64,000 nt of DNA from Promethearchaeota archaeon. GTDB lineage: Archaea; Asgardarchaeota; Lokiarchaeia; Sigyniarchaeales; SOKP01. Below are positions 9,592-19,348 of this stretch, piece by piece. The stretch is from assembly GCA_016840085.1 (NCBI GenBank), contig JAEOTA010000018.1, positions 140,888 through 204,887 on the forward strand, read 5' to 3'. Within the stretch, counting starts at the first letter, position 1; every line of letters starts with the position of its first letter. Under the pieces are notes generated by a model. The model was not told the DNA's origin. It made no database searches and saw only the letters and a list, made by a program, of their open reading frames with translations. The position numbers were made by a program, and so were the translations under genes.

Positions 9592-10026
9592 CTATAATAT
9601 TTCTTCTAAAATCTTTGCAGAATCTTTTACATATTGAAAGCACTTCTTTTCAAAAAAATCATTTCGATCGTAGTAGGCTTTTCCTTCAGGTGTATTAATA
9701 TCACAACCAAGCAATTCCTTACAGACTATTGAGTCATGAATTTCTTGAAATCGATTTGAAAATTCTCTTATAACCTGATACGTCTTTTCTCTCGCTTCTG
9801 TATCGTCATTTATCCCCATACCATATCTTAAACCAATAACCATAAAAGCCCCAGACACTGCACCACATGTATTTTGCAAATGTCCCATTCCACCTCCAAA
9901 TCCTGTAGCTAATCTTAGAGCCGTATCTTTATCTAATCCATATTGAGCGGCATAAGAACTTAATATTGATTGAGCACAATTAAAATCTCCTCTAAAGGAA
10001 GAAATAGCTTTTTCTATTCCGGACAT
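9592..10026 (-). CDS. C_GCAxxG_C_C family redox-type protein
   Basis: A 144-residue protein of the family named for its spaced cysteine motif. Visible cysteines are C17 in FNCAQS, C54 in NTCGAVSGA after a glycine-rich GFGGGMGHL segment, C102 and C108 in VCKELLGCD, and C129 near the C-terminus. Members are thought to bind a metal or take part in redox chemistry, but function is not established. Length and motif order match the family, and the ATG at 10026 is preceded by an AAGGAG-like stretch, supporting this start. It is divergent from the amrS-like gene. Confidence 0.88.
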   Translation of the reverse strand: MSGIEKAISSFRGDFNCAQSILSSYAAQYGLDKDTALRLATGFGGGMGHLQNTCGAVSGAFMVIGLRYGMGINDDTEAREKTYQVIREFSNRFQEIHDSIVCKELLGCDINTPEGKAYYDRNDFFEKKCFQYVKDSAKILEEIL

Positions 10027-10147
10027 TTTGAATAACTCCTTTTTTTTATGAATTTTGCATTTTAAAGGTGTAAGAAATATAAAATTTCATGTCTATTATA
10101 TATCTAGTGATACAATAAGCAAATAATCAATGAACAAAGGTAATAGT

Positions 10148-11260
10148 ATGAAATTAAAAGCGAAATTATTTGATAAATTAGATGATAAGAAAGTTAAATG
10201 TCATGTATGTGCTAATGAATGTAAAATCCTTCCCGATAAAGTTGGGATATGTAGAACAAGAAAGAATTTTGATGGAGAATTATACACGTTAATTTATGGT
10301 TCAATGATATCATCTGGTAGTTTAGATCCCATTGAGAAGAAGCCACTTTATAATTTCTGGCCTGGTGCTACAGCATATTCGATTGCATCAATTGGATGTT
10401 CTTTTAAGTGCCAGAATTGCCAGAATTGGTCGATAAGTCAAGCTAATCCTACAGATAACGGAAAAAAAGGTTTTTACGATTTAGAAGAATATAAAGGAAG
10501 AGGTATGTCTTTAGTTGAAATGACTCCTCAGCAATTGGAAAAGAGAGTGGTAAAAAGTGGAGCAAAAACACTTGCTTATACCTATAATGAACCTTTAATA
10601 TGGCATGAATGGATTCTAGATACTGTTCCTCTTCTAAAAAAGCATGATATTAAAACTATTTTAGTAACAAATGGATATTCAACGCCAGAGGCTTCAAAAG
10701 AGTTGGTTGAAGTAGGAATTGATGCTGCTAATATTGATATTAAGGCAATGTCAGATGAGTTTTATAAAAGAATTTGTGGGGTTCCATCTGTTCAACCTGT
10801 TTTAGATACAGCTAAATATTTTAAATCCAATGGCATGCATATTGAAATTACTAATTTAATCATCCCTGATTTGAATGATAGTAAAGAAGATATTAAAAAA
10901 TTATGTAGTTGGATTGTAGATAATTTAGGAAATAACACTCCTACTCATTTTTCTGCATACCATCCTGATTTTAAAATGCCTTCTACTAAAAGAACTCCAT
11001 ATGAAACTTTAAATATGGCATATAAAATTGCTAAAGATGCTGGGATTTATTTTCCTTATGTAGGAAATATTGCTCATGAGGAGGGAGGTAACACTTATTG
11101 TCCTAATTGCCACTATTTATTATTTGAAAGAAGAGGATATAGCTTCAAAAAAATAGATATTACTCATGAGAAAAAATGTCCTAACTGTAATTATGAATTA
11201 GATAATGATATAATTGGCGAAATAAATAAAAATTCTTCCCATCGATTTGCTTTCCTTTAA
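10148..11260 (+). CDS. amrS: AmmeMemoRadiSam-type radical SAM enzyme (AmrS-like)
   Basis: Radical SAM protein related to pyruvate formate-lyase activating enzyme and placed in the AmrS family by N-terminus and length. With the ATG at 10148, the N-terminal zinc-type cysteines are C18, C21, C25 and C35, and the [4Fe-4S] motif CxxxCxxC is C84, C88, C91 (GCSFKCQNCQNW). A C-terminal zinc ribbon (CPNC twice, about 325-355) is also present. ATG 10148 is preferred because AAAGG lies seven bases upstream; the in-frame ATG 10130 has no such site. The usual Memo and AMMECR1 partners are not in this window. Its physiological substrate is unknown. Confidence 0.88.
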   Translation: MKLKAKLFDKLDDKKVKCHVCANECKILPDKVGICRTRKNFDGELYTLIYGSMISSGSLDPIEKKPLYNFWPGATAYSIASIGCSFKCQNCQNWSISQANPTDNGKKGFYDLEEYKGRGMSLVEMTPQQLEKRVVKSGAKTLAYTYNEPLIWHEWILDTVPLLKKHDIKTILVTNGYSTPEASKELVEVGIDAANIDIKAMSDEFYKRICGVPSVQPVLDTAKYFKSNGMHIEITNLIIPDLNDSKEDIKKLCSWIVDNLGNNTPTHFSAYHPDFKMPSTKRTPYETLNMAYKIAKDAGIYFPYVGNIAHEEGGNTYCPNCHYLLFERRGYSFKKIDITHEKKCPNCNYELDNDIIGEINKNSSHRFAFL

Positions 11261-11299
11261 AATTTTAAAGAAAAAAAATAAAACTTTATTTTATGATAA

Positions 11300-11962
11300 T
11301 TAGAATAGTCCTGTAATAGATATTCCAACTACTAAAAGTAAAAATCCTTGAATTAAACAGAGAACTGCAACAATAAAAGCAAAAGGAGGCCACGAGATTA
11401 TTTTTGAAGCAGTCATTAATCCTCCAATATAGAATTTCACCAAGATTGCTACTACTGCAAAAACTATGATAAATAATATTATGAAAAACCATTTTGGATC
11501 AAAATGAATTGCAATATGTTGGACAAGCACATCAGGAATTACTGAGGCTACTATTATTGCCACTGCGCTGGCAGCTAAAATTCCAACCACGCTAGCTATA
11601 GGTAAGTCATTTAAAGGTTTTAAAAATGTGAATACACCAATCACAATTAGAAAAATTGATGTAAAAATACTTCTACCATCTCCTATAAAAGCTACACTTG
11701 GTTTTACATCTAGAATTAAACCTCCTACACCAGAAAGAATACCAAAAATACCCACAATAAATCCTAAATAAGTTAATCCTTTCAAAAATTTAGTAACTTT
11801 AAGATCATAGTCTTCGGTTTTTCTTTTCTTGAAACCCCCTCTTCTTTTTGCTTCATATAATGCAAAGATAATCCAAATAACCCCAAGAACCAAAATAATA
11901 AAAGCAGCAAATTTAGCTAATGGTTCCAAAAAATTATCAGTAAAATCGAATTGAAAAATCAT
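11300..11962 (-). CDS. Multi-pass membrane protein of unknown function
   Basis: A 220-residue protein with five to six hydrophobic helices, roughly at 15-37, 60-85, 95-145, 155-180 and 190-218. A short basic cytoplasmic loop (about 38-55, RRGGFKKRK) follows the first helix. The ATG at 11962 has a good ribosome-binding site (AAGGAG about 9 bases upstream). No family signature is recognised. It is convergent with the amrS-like gene (39 bases between stops) and lies downstream of glpD on the same strand. Confidence 0.75.
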   Translation of the reverse strand: MIFQFDFTDNFLEPLAKFAAFIILVLGVIWIIFALYEAKRRGGFKKRKTEDYDLKVTKFLKGLTYLGFIVGIFGILSGVGGLILDVKPSVAFIGDGRSIFTSIFLIVIGVFTFLKPLNDLPIASVVGILAASAVAIIVASVIPDVLVQHIAIHFDPKWFFIILFIIVFAVVAILVKFYIGGLMTASKIISWPPFAFIVAVLCLIQGFLLLVVGISITGLF

Positions 11963-12084
11963 ATGTTTTCACTCCTTAATTTAGAAATTATTATATTATT
12001 ATGTTGAAGATTATTTAATAAATATATTAAATTAATGAAGTCCAGTTTTTAATATTAACAAATACAGTATTAGAGAATTATATT

Positions 12085-13770
12085 TTATTTTATAAATGAC
12101 ACAGTCTTAGAAACATAATCCAAATAATCTTGGATTTCATTTTTTATTTTATCTTCTCTCCAAGAATATTCTTTTGCTATAATGTCTGCTACATTTTTGG
12201 CAGCTTTAGAGGCTTTTTTATGACTTATCCAAAGAGACATTTCAGTTCTTCGACAAAACATATCAATTAAATGTGGAGTCATTTCATAACGTAAACAATA
12301 AATAATTTCTGCATGAATAAAATTATTTTCATCTATAATTCTCTCTTTAAGGGTTTCATCTTCTTTTATAAGTTCAAGGATCTTTATTGCTCCCCTACCA
12401 TATTGTTGATATAAATGGTCAGCAATATCTCCATCTAAGCTTATACCAGAATTTTTAAATAATGAAAGCCATTCTTCTTTTTCAAGTCCTATTACAAATT
12501 TTTGTCTTGAAAAATGTTTTTCTCTTTTAATATTAGGAAATATATTCTTTTCGTCTATTTTATTAAATAAATCTTCAGCCATGGCTCTCCATTCTGTTAA
12601 CTTACCACCTGAAATGGTTAAGAGTCCATCATCAGAGAAAAAGATAGTATGAATTCGAGAAACATCACTCTCAGATTTACCTTTTTGCATTACTAATGGT
12701 CTGATTCCCGCATAAGTAGAAAGAATATTATTATAACTTAATTCTGCATTTGGAAAGAAATATTTAGTAGATTTAATTAAATAATCCGCATCTTCCTTCG
12801 TGCAAAAAGGATTAGCTAAATCACCCTGATAATCAGTGTCAGTTGTTCCAATTATGGTATAATCTCTATCACGAGGTAAAACAAAAAAAATCCTTCGATC
12901 TATGATAGAGTACAATGCATCAGCCATTCTGTTATTTATATGCTCTCGTTTATATTGTAAATGAACACCTTTTGTGGGTCGTATTAAAGGTCTGGGGATA
13001 TCTTCAGGATATTGATCCAATAATTCATCTGTCCAAATTCCTGTTGCATTTACAACTAAAGTTCCGCTAATTTCAAAATGGTTATTATTTTCAAGATCTT
13101 TGCACTTGACACCTGTGATTTTACCATCATCTTTAACATACCCAATAACTTTACAATAATTAATAGCATCAGTACCTCTTATTACTGCTTCTTTCAATAT
13201 TTCAATTGTTAGTCTAGCGTCATCAATATTCGTATCATAGTATACAGTACCTCCTAAATTCCCTTCTCTTAAAAATTCAGGTTCCATTTCGAAAATTTCT
13301 TCGGGAGAATGCCATTTATATTTTTTAAAATTTTTGAATTCTGATTTATCATCACTTAAAAAGTCATAGATCTTAACTGCCGATATTAATTCTCTCTTTT
13401 TATACTTTCCTCCTTCAAAATAAGGTAGATAGAATGGAATAGGTCTAACTAAGTGAGGAATATGATGCCGCATCCAATTTCTTTCTCTAGTAGCTTCTCT
13501 AACTAAATCCATTTCTCCATAAGTTAGATATCTCAAGCCACCATGAGCCATTTTTGAACTTCGTGAAGAAGTACCTGAAGCAAAATCTTGCATATCAACA
13601 ATAGCACCTTTTAGACCTCTCATAGCAGCTTCTCTTGCTATGCCTGCTCCTGTGATTCCCACTCCTATTACTATAATGTCATAATGAGATTTTTTTAATC
13701 TTTCAATTATATTATTACGATTTTTATAGGTCCATGTTTGATCAAATAATTTTTCAACTAAATCAGCCAT
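12085..13770 (-). CDS. glpD: FAD-dependent glycerol-3-phosphate dehydrogenase
   Basis: Oxidises sn-glycerol 3-phosphate to dihydroxyacetone phosphate, passing electrons to a membrane or soluble acceptor. The N-terminal FAD-binding Rossmann motif is IGVGITGAGIAREAAMRG, followed by the signature SSRSSKMAHGGLRYL. The substrate domain includes IIGTTDTDYQGD and TYAGIRPLV, and the C-terminal DAO_C-like helical domain contains YCLRYEM and FCRRTEMSL. The length (561 residues from ATG 13770) is normal. The ATG is preferred over the in-frame TTG 13779. No glycerol kinase or glpBC genes are nearby. In an archaeon it could recycle glycerol phosphate or link membrane-lipid intermediates to central metabolism; the direction in vivo cannot be told. 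Confidence 0.95.
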   Translation of the reverse strand: MADLVEKLFDQTWTYKNRNNIIERLKKSHYDIIVIGVGITGAGIAREAAMRGLKGAIVDMQDFASGTSSRSSKMAHGGLRYLTYGEMDLVREATRERNWMRHHIPHLVRPIPFYLPYFEGGKYKKRELISAVKIYDFLSDDKSEFKNFKKYKWHSPEEIFEMEPEFLREGNLGGTVYYDTNIDDARLTIEILKEAVIRGTDAINYCKVIGYVKDDGKITGVKCKDLENNNHFEISGTLVVNATGIWTDELLDQYPEDIPRPLIRPTKGVHLQYKREHINNRMADALYSIIDRRIFFVLPRDRDYTIIGTTDTDYQGDLANPFCTKEDADYLIKSTKYFFPNAELSYNNILSTYAGIRPLVMQKGKSESDVSRIHTIFFSDDGLLTISGGKLTEWRAMAEDLFNKIDEKNIFPNIKREKHFSRQKFVIGLEKEEWLSLFKNSGISLDGDIADHLYQQYGRGAIKILELIKEDETLKERIIDENNFIHAEIIYCLRYEMTPHLIDMFCRRTEMSLWISHKKASKAAKNVADIIAKEYSWREDKIKNEIQDYLDYVSKTVSFIK

Positions 13771-14003
13771 TGCAATCAAATTTTAAAGTGAATATTATGT
13801 AATTAAAGTTACTTAGAATGCATAACTAGTAAAAAATGAGAGAATTATACATCTCGACAATAATTCTTTTCATAAAGTAAAGAGATGTTATATTTATAAT
13901 AACGAAATTTGGCACTTATAATAAAGTTTATAATAAAGTTCTTTTATAACAATAGAAGTTATAACAACCATTTTTTTCTATCTATAGAAAGTTGATAAAA
14001 CCT

Positions 14004-14375
14004 ATGAAAGAAAAGGGAGTCCTTATTGTGGATGATGCTCGATTTGTAAGAAATAAGCTTAAACAGATTATTGAAAAACTTCCTTCTGTTAAAGTAGTCG
14101 GAGAAGCTTCAAATGGGGAGGAAGCAGTATCTTTATATAAAGATTTAAAACCAGATTTAGTTACAATGGATTTAGTTATGCCGAACATAGATGGTATAAA
14201 AGCAATAGAAAAAATAATGAATTTTGATGAAAAAGCTAATATTCTAGTTGTTTCAGCAATGGGACAAGAAGCTTCGGTCCTTGAAGCTACAGAAAAAGGC
14301 GCAAAAGATTTTATTAAAAAACCTTTTAAAGGTGATCAAGTTTCTAAGGTAATAGAAAGATTATTAAGAAATTAA
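14004..14375 (+). CDS. Stand-alone CheY-like response regulator receiver
   Basis: A single receiver domain of 124 residues from ATG 14004. The acidic pair is D10/D11 in VLIVDDAR, the phospho-acceptor is D56 in VTMDLVMPN, the conserved Ser is at 84 in VVSAMG, and the Lys is in FIKKPF (105/106). All key residues are present, so it should accept phosphate from a histidine kinase. There is no output domain. No kinase, CheA or other chemotaxis gene is present in the window, so its partner is encoded elsewhere. An in-frame TTG at 13992 is an alternative start. Upstream bases 13915-13975 carry short AT-rich near-repeats (ATAATAAAGTT twice). Confidence 0.93.
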   Translation: MKEKGVLIVDDARFVRNKLKQIIEKLPSVKVVGEASNGEEAVSLYKDLKPDLVTMDLVMPNIDGIKAIEKIMNFDEKANILVVSAMGQEASVLEATEKGAKDFIKKPFKGDQVSKVIERLLRN

Positions 14376-14462
14376 TTAATTATTTTAAAGAATTTTTTTC
14401 TAAACTTCTTAAAGATTAATGAAATTATAAGATTTTAGCATTTTTTCATTATTTTCAGGACA

Positions 14463-15434
14463 CTAAATCTCTAAAAGCTTCTTTAAAATTAAGGGCATTG
14501 AATAAACATCATAGTAATTATGTTCAATACATTCTTTTACTAATCCGATATATCTTTCAGGCTTTTTTAGATATTTTTTATAGCATAAAGGTACCATACT
14601 TCCAGGAAGCTCATTTTCCCGTTTCAGATTTAATAATTGTTCTTCTATGTTTGTAAGTGTATACCTATTAATAATTCCTCTAATCCTTCGACGACAAATA
14701 TGATAAAGATCAATATGATGATATTTTGAGTTACTAATCATGTAAGGAATATCTCTTTCAGAAATCATAGGATTTTCATCAAAATAATAGAGAAATCGAG
14801 AAGAAAGAACGGGAATATCAAATGATTTGCCATTATATGACACAAAACATTTGAAATTGGGAAGAATCTTATTTTTAAAATGCTCACATATTGCAATTTC
14901 CTCTTCTAAATTTCGGGCAAAAAAAAGATGAACTTCATATTTCTGATTTTTAAAAAATCCAATCCCTAAAATTATTATAGTGTTATCATATATTCCTAGA
15001 GTTTCAATATCTAAAAATAGTAAATCTTCAACATGGAAGCAAAAACTTACATCTAAATCATCAATATATCTATTTTTCTTAAGAGCTCTAAAATCTTTTT
15101 TGTTTATTAAGTCTAATATGCGATTAGCACTAAGCCCAAACCTTAAATTTAAAAACTTTAAATCTTTAAGAGTTTTAATTCCTCGTCTTTTTAAACGATC
15201 CTCAACATATTCTCCAATGTCATGTACAATTTTAAGATTATAAAAGAGCTTTTTCTTTGTTATATACAGATTTAAATAACAAGGATAACTATCTTCCTGC
15301 CAAATTAATTCTACAAATTCACCATAAGAGTTTTTGATAATTTGATGATTTTGAAATATTTCTTCGATTTTTTTACCTCGATATCGGTTTATTACTTCTG
15401 TAATATCAAAATCTTGAATGCCATAATAATTCAT
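14463..15434 (-). CDS. RNase H-like (YprB-type) 3'-5' exonuclease domain protein
   Basis: A 323-residue protein with a DEDD-type exonuclease fold in its C-terminal half. From ATG 15434, the acidic residues are D142 and E144 (LFLDIET), D206 (SYNGKSFDIP), D242 (HHIDLYH) and D309 (HNYYDVYSM), which match the RNase_H_2/YprB family. Residues 1-130 have a helix-hairpin-helix-like segment (GIKTLKDLKFLNLRFGLSA). It probably degrades DNA or RNA ends. It is convergent with the CheY gene and has no obvious operon partner. The in-frame TTG at 15440 is a less likely start. Confidence 0.87.
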   Translation of the reverse strand: MNYYGIQDFDITEVINRYRGKKIEEIFQNHQIIKNSYGEFVELIWQEDSYPCYLNLYITKKKLFYNLKIVHDIGEYVEDRLKRRGIKTLKDLKFLNLRFGLSANRILDLINKKDFRALKKNRYIDDLDVSFCFHVEDLLFLDIETLGIYDNTIIILGIGFFKNQKYEVHLFFARNLEEEIAICEHFKNKILPNFKCFVSYNGKSFDIPVLSSRFLYYFDENPMISERDIPYMISNSKYHHIDLYHICRRRIRGIINRYTLTNIEEQLLNLKRENELPGSMVPLCYKKYLKKPERYIGLVKECIEHNYYDVYSMPLILKKLLEI

Positions 15435-15556
15435 TGTCAATAATATTAGTTCAAAGTATTTAATAACCTATTCTCTTGAGATTTATAATAATACAAATGA
15501 GATTTTTAAAAGAAGTAGTAGAAAATATAATTTTTTAGTAGAGAAATATCAATCAA

Positions 15557-16891
15557 TTAATAGTCAATTCTAGGAATTGTATCTTCTGTTTCTCTTCGAG
15601 TTGGTTTATATTTGAAAAATCTTCTAGATTCACTATCCTCCAATACATAATTCGACCCTCCACCATGCAGCATGCAATAGGGGTCTAATAAACCTATTTC
15701 ATTTGCATACTGTCGGGTAAATCCACGTCCACCTAAAGTTCTGAAACAATGGATTGCACTTTCAAAGCCAAGTTCTGTAGAACTAATTTTCAAACCCATT
15801 GCATTAGCTGCCATTAATTTTGAACTTCCTGACTCTGGATATTCATCCATTTTTCTTGCATATTGAATCAATGCCGAAAATAACAAGTTTAATTCTCGAA
15901 TTTTTTTAGAAATAGGAAAACGAATCACTTGATATTGATGAAGTCTTTTATCAAATTGCATTCGTTGAAGAGCATAAGCATGAGAATATAGTAATTTTTT
16001 CATAGCATCTCCAAGAGCTTCGGCACTAATAACCAATCGTTCTTCAGTAAGTTGGTGAAAAGCGATATCCAGTCCATGACCATGAAGTAAGTTTTCTTTT
16101 GGTATTTCTACTCTATCAAAGATTAAACGACTCACAAAAGCATCCGTCATACCGTAAGTTCTTACTCTAGCACTTCTAAAATTCTTTAATTGCTGATTTT
16201 CAGTATCAACTACCGTTGCACCCAATTGTCCATTATCCAATCTCCCATATAAAACTATGAAATCAGCAATCATTCCATTTGTAATGAATAACTTCTTACC
16301 TTTTGCAATTAATTTATTATCCTTTTCATATAATCTTAGTTCCATACTAAAGATATCAGAGCCAGCATTAAATTCTGTCATTCCTGAAGCTCCAATTTGA
16401 CCATCTTTGGCAACAGGGACTAAAAATTTCTCTTTTTGCATATTATCAGAAGCATAATTAACGGGATTACAATAAAGCGTTCCGCCAGATAATCTTCCCA
16501 TCTCAATACTATAATTTCCCGCTATATATCTTTCACTATATTCACTCCATCGTCCTCCACAAAGAGCATATGCAATAAGAGCATTTCTTGTAATTCTACC
16601 AATTTCATATTCCTCTGTATTAAGTACTGTAGAGTAATATCCCTTATCAGCTAATTTTTTCATTATTGCAATAACAATTTCTTTTTTCTTCTCCTGAGTT
16701 GGTTCCTCTACAAAATAATTTAAACTCTCTAATTTTCTTAACTCAGGATCTAGTTCTTTTTCCATAAAATCATATAATTCGGCCAAAAACTCTTTTTCTT
16801 TATCATTCAGAACTGGATTATTTAATAAATCTAATTCGGGAACGTATCTTTGGATTCGGATGGGTTCAAACTCAGAAATTCTCGTGTCCAT
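15557..16891 (-). CDS. Acyl-CoA dehydrogenase
   Basis: Flavoprotein of 444 residues that would introduce an alpha,beta double bond into acyl-CoA. The family signatures are GASGMTEFNAGSD (FAD and substrate binding, about 160-172), KKLFITNG, and FRTLGGRGFTRQYANE near the C-terminus. The usual Glu of the YEGT motif is replaced by Gly (LHGGGSNY). A Glu is present in the helix-G segment LTEERLVISAEALG, as in isovaleryl-CoA dehydrogenase, and probably serves as catalytic base. The N-terminal helical domain is present. It is divergent from the thiolase gene at 17200, so the shared 308-base spacer may hold control sites for both. No ETF genes are seen in the window. Confidence 0.92.
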   Translation of the reverse strand: MDTRISEFEPIRIQRYVPELDLLNNPVLNDKEKEFLAELYDFMEKELDPELRKLESLNYFVEEPTQEKKKEIVIAIMKKLADKGYYSTVLNTEEYEIGRITRNALIAYALCGGRWSEYSERYIAGNYSIEMGRLSGGTLYCNPVNYASDNMQKEKFLVPVAKDGQIGASGMTEFNAGSDIFSMELRLYEKDNKLIAKGKKLFITNGMIADFIVLYGRLDNGQLGATVVDTENQQLKNFRSARVRTYGMTDAFVSRLIFDRVEIPKENLLHGHGLDIAFHQLTEERLVISAEALGDAMKKLLYSHAYALQRMQFDKRLHQYQVIRFPISKKIRELNLLFSALIQYARKMDEYPESGSSKLMAANAMGLKISSTELGFESAIHCFRTLGGRGFTRQYANEIGLLDPYCMLHGGGSNYVLEDSESRRFFKYKPTRRETEDTIPRIDY

Positions 16892-17135
16892 TTTATTTCA
16901 TCAAACTCATTTTAAAAAATAAGAATTTTTACAATATTATTTAAATCTGAATTTAAAATAAAACTTTACCTTAATTATCAATTCGTTTAGTTAAGCTACA
17001 AATTTAATAAAAAACATTCATGAAGTTCATTTCGAAATTCTCTTTTAATTTAAAATAGGATTATTTTCCCATTCCTAATCATTAATCTTAATTAGAAATC
17101 TTTTAATCAAAATAAAACATAAGAATAAAATATCA

Positions 17136-17156
17136 AATTTAGTAGAAAACTAAATT
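17136..17156. promoter_or_regulatory. Inverted repeat, possible operator between acyl-CoA dehydrogenase and thiolase genes
   Basis: In the 308-base spacer 16892-17199 between divergent genes I see a perfect 8-base inverted repeat, AATTTAGT and ACTAAATT, separated by five bases. It lies 44 bases upstream of the thiolase start. The rest of the spacer is very AT-rich with TATA-like stretches but no open frame. A related, longer repeat occurs at 33681-33724 upstream of another thiolase gene. Operator function is inferred from position only. Confidence 0.35.
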
Positions 17157-17199
17157 CTAAATATAAATTAAATTTAAAATTTTAAAAAGTGAAAGCAAT

Positions 17200-18621
17200 A
17201 TGATTAAATTTAGCGATAAACAATTAAAAATCCCCAAATTAATGCGACCAGTATATTTAGTAACAGTGGGAATGTCAAAGTTTGATCGTGCATTTCCTGA
17301 AACTCGAACAGAAGAATTATGTATTCAAGCATTAACGGCCGCAGCAGATTTCGTCAAAATGACCCCTAGCGAGTTAAAACAATATATTCATACTTGTTAT
17401 TATGGTCATTTTGCTGATCACTTCGGGGATCAATTACTAGGAGAAGCTGTAATTCATGATAGACTGGGTCTAGATCCACTAGGAAACATCGGAATAAAGA
17501 CAGGTGGAGCTACAGGTGGTTCTGCTATGTGGGAAGCTGTTAAAGCTGTTGCTTCTGGATATAGCGATTGTGCTCTTGCTCTAGGGTGGGAGAGAATGGA
17601 TGAAGTGCCTACAGATGAAGGTAATCACCTCATTTCCTGTGCTGCAGATAAAGATTGGGAAACACCGCTTGGACATATGTATACAGGTTATTATGCTGTC
17701 ATGGCTCAGAGATACTGGAAAATTTTTGGAAAAGAAGAAGATTCATTTAGAAATACTATGGCAGAAATAGCAGTTAAAAATCGAGGGTATGCTAGAATGA
17801 ATCCTTATGCCCACGGACCGATGAAGATAACTGTAGAAGATGTGATTAACTCTCCCATAGTCGCATATCCTCTTCGTGCTTTAGATTGTTGTTTAATGAG
17901 CGTTGGATCGGCGTGTGGAATAGTATGTGATGAAAAAACAGCATATGAAATCACAGATAAACCACTTAGGATTTATATAGCAGCTGGGAGTCATACTTTG
18001 AGAGTCGCAGATCGTCGTGATATGAAGATACCTCTATTGCCTAATGAAACAAATAACTATTACGAAGACTTGGGGAAAAGATTTCCTGGTGGAGATCGCT
18101 ATCCCGGGTTCACAAGCTTTTTAGCAGCAAGGATATCTGCTTATTATGCGTATCATATGTCTGGTGTTGTTGATCCTAGTGAAGATCTTGATTTAGTTGA
18201 ACTTCATGATGCATTTACTATTAGCGATATTCAAACATATGAAGACATTGGAATAAGACCTTACGGTGAGGGAAGAACTTATATTGAGAGTGGAGATGCA
18301 TATGTTATTAATCCAAATACTAAAAAACCAGGAAAATTAGCTAGCAATCCAAGTGGTGGTTTAATAGGGTGTATGCATGCTGTAGGAGCAACGGGACTTA
18401 TGCAGATTGCTGAGATTGGATACCATATTTGGAAACGATGGGATGAAATCCATGAGCCTGAGGAGAAATGGAAAACTTTTGGAAGGAAAAAACCAAAAGA
18501 TTGGGAGAGTTTACAAGTTAAAGGAGCAAAAAGAGGATTAGCTATAAGCCATGCAGGTGTAGGATCTCATGTAACTTGTACTATTTTGATGGATCCAAAT
18601 AATTTAATAAAGGAGGATTAA
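17200..18621 (+). CDS. Thiolase-fold protein lacking the nucleophilic Cys, probable acyl-CoA C-C lyase
   Basis: A 473-residue SCP-x/lipid-transfer-type thiolase homologue. The segment that normally carries the nucleophilic cysteine reads KTGGATGGSAM, with G103 in the cysteine position. H393 of the GHP-like motif survives (CMHAVGATG), and the HDAF motif is at 336-339. The final cysteine region reads AISHAGVGSH, with no Cys. Thiolase-fold proteins without this Cys include Ltp2, a retro-aldolase in actinobacterial sterol degradation that works with a DUF35 partner. Here the DUF35 gene starts two bases downstream with a strong AGGAGG inside the 3' end of this gene, so the two proteins very likely form a complex. 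Claisen-type thiolysis is unlikely. Confidence 0.85.
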   Translation: MIKFSDKQLKIPKLMRPVYLVTVGMSKFDRAFPETRTEELCIQALTAAADFVKMTPSELKQYIHTCYYGHFADHFGDQLLGEAVIHDRLGLDPLGNIGIKTGGATGGSAMWEAVKAVASGYSDCALALGWERMDEVPTDEGNHLISCAADKDWETPLGHMYTGYYAVMAQRYWKIFGKEEDSFRNTMAEIAVKNRGYARMNPYAHGPMKITVEDVINSPIVAYPLRALDCCLMSVGSACGIVCDEKTAYEITDKPLRIYIAAGSHTLRVADRRDMKIPLLPNETNNYYEDLGKRFPGGDRYPGFTSFLAARISAYYAYHMSGVVDPSEDLDLVELHDAFTISDIQTYEDIGIRPYGEGRTYIESGDAYVINPNTKKPGKLASNPSGGLIGCMHAVGATGLMQIAEIGYHIWKRWDEIHEPEEKWKTFGRKKPKDWESLQVKGAKRGLAISHAGVGSHVTCTILMDPNNLIKED

Positions 18622-18623
18622 TA

Positions 18624-19226
18624 ATGGTAAAAAAAGATGATGAAAAGGGTTTTGTTGATATAATCAATGGTAGATATAAACCAAGGGGTATTTTCCACAT
18701 TTCAGAGGCAAATCAGCCAATTTTCAATAAAGATATAGGAAAACTAGCAGGTGTAACAAATCCTAGAGATATGACCTATATTCACTCTTATGGTGGTGAA
18801 GCTATATTTTTTGAATCTCTTGGGAAGGGTAAACTCATGGCTTCAAGATGTGATAACGATAAGTGCGACTCAAAAGGTTCTATCTTTGAACCTTTCAGAA
18901 TTTTTTGTCCTGACTGCTTAAGAAAAGCTACTCCAATTGATATAACCGAAAAAGCTCGAAAAATTGCAAGAATCCATTCCTTTATTGTGACTCATCGATC
19001 TGGGGCTTTTAATACACTTCCCAAACCAATAAAATTCATTAATGTCGAATTTGATGAAGAAGTGGTCACAATTCTTATGAGCATTCTAGCAGTTGGAGAA
19101 CCGGAAATTGGGAAAAAAGTTATTCCGATTTTTCGAACGAAAAGTCCAACTTACACGATTATGGACCTAATGTTTGTCTTAGAAGGAACAAAGGAATTAG
19201 AATTACCTGAAGGATTTACTTTTTAA
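18624..19226 (+). CDS. DUF35 zinc-ribbon/OB-fold partner protein
   Basis: A 200-residue member of the DUF35 (rubredoxin-like zinc ribbon plus OB-fold) family, which binds thiolase-fold enzymes and helps channel acyl-CoA. Zinc ligands are C76, C81, C95 and C98; the first knuckle has four residues between cysteines instead of two. The first 70 residues are an N-terminal extension longer than in the other DUF35 copies here. The OB-fold covers about 100-185. The ATG at 18624 has an excellent ribosome-binding site (GGAGG, 8 bases upstream). Two bases separate it from the thiolase-like gene, so they are co-transcribed. Confidence 0.86.
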   Translation: MVKKDDEKGFVDIINGRYKPRGIFHISEANQPIFNKDIGKLAGVTNPRDMTYIHSYGGEAIFFESLGKGKLMASRCDNDKCDSKGSIFEPFRIFCPDCLRKATPIDITEKARKIARIHSFIVTHRSGAFNTLPKPIKFINVEFDEEVVTILMSILAVGEPEIGKKVIPIFRTKSPTYTIMDLMFVLEGTKELELPEGFTF

Positions 19227-19236
19227 TTTTGAAAAC

Positions 19237-19245
19237 TTTTTTTTT
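19237..19245 (+). terminator. Oligo-T terminator candidate after the thiolase/DUF35 pair
   Basis: A run of nine T residues begins 10 bases after the DUF35 stop codon. Archaeal RNA polymerases commonly stop at such T-runs without needing a hairpin. Because the region is AT-rich, the call is weak. Confidence 0.35.
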
Positions 19246-19348
19246 CTATTCTATTATATTTCTCTAACTTTATAGTTTTTAGAGACAATGTGATTTTACT
19301 TTAAAATAATAAAGGGTAAAAAAAGATTAAATTATGAATTAATATATC

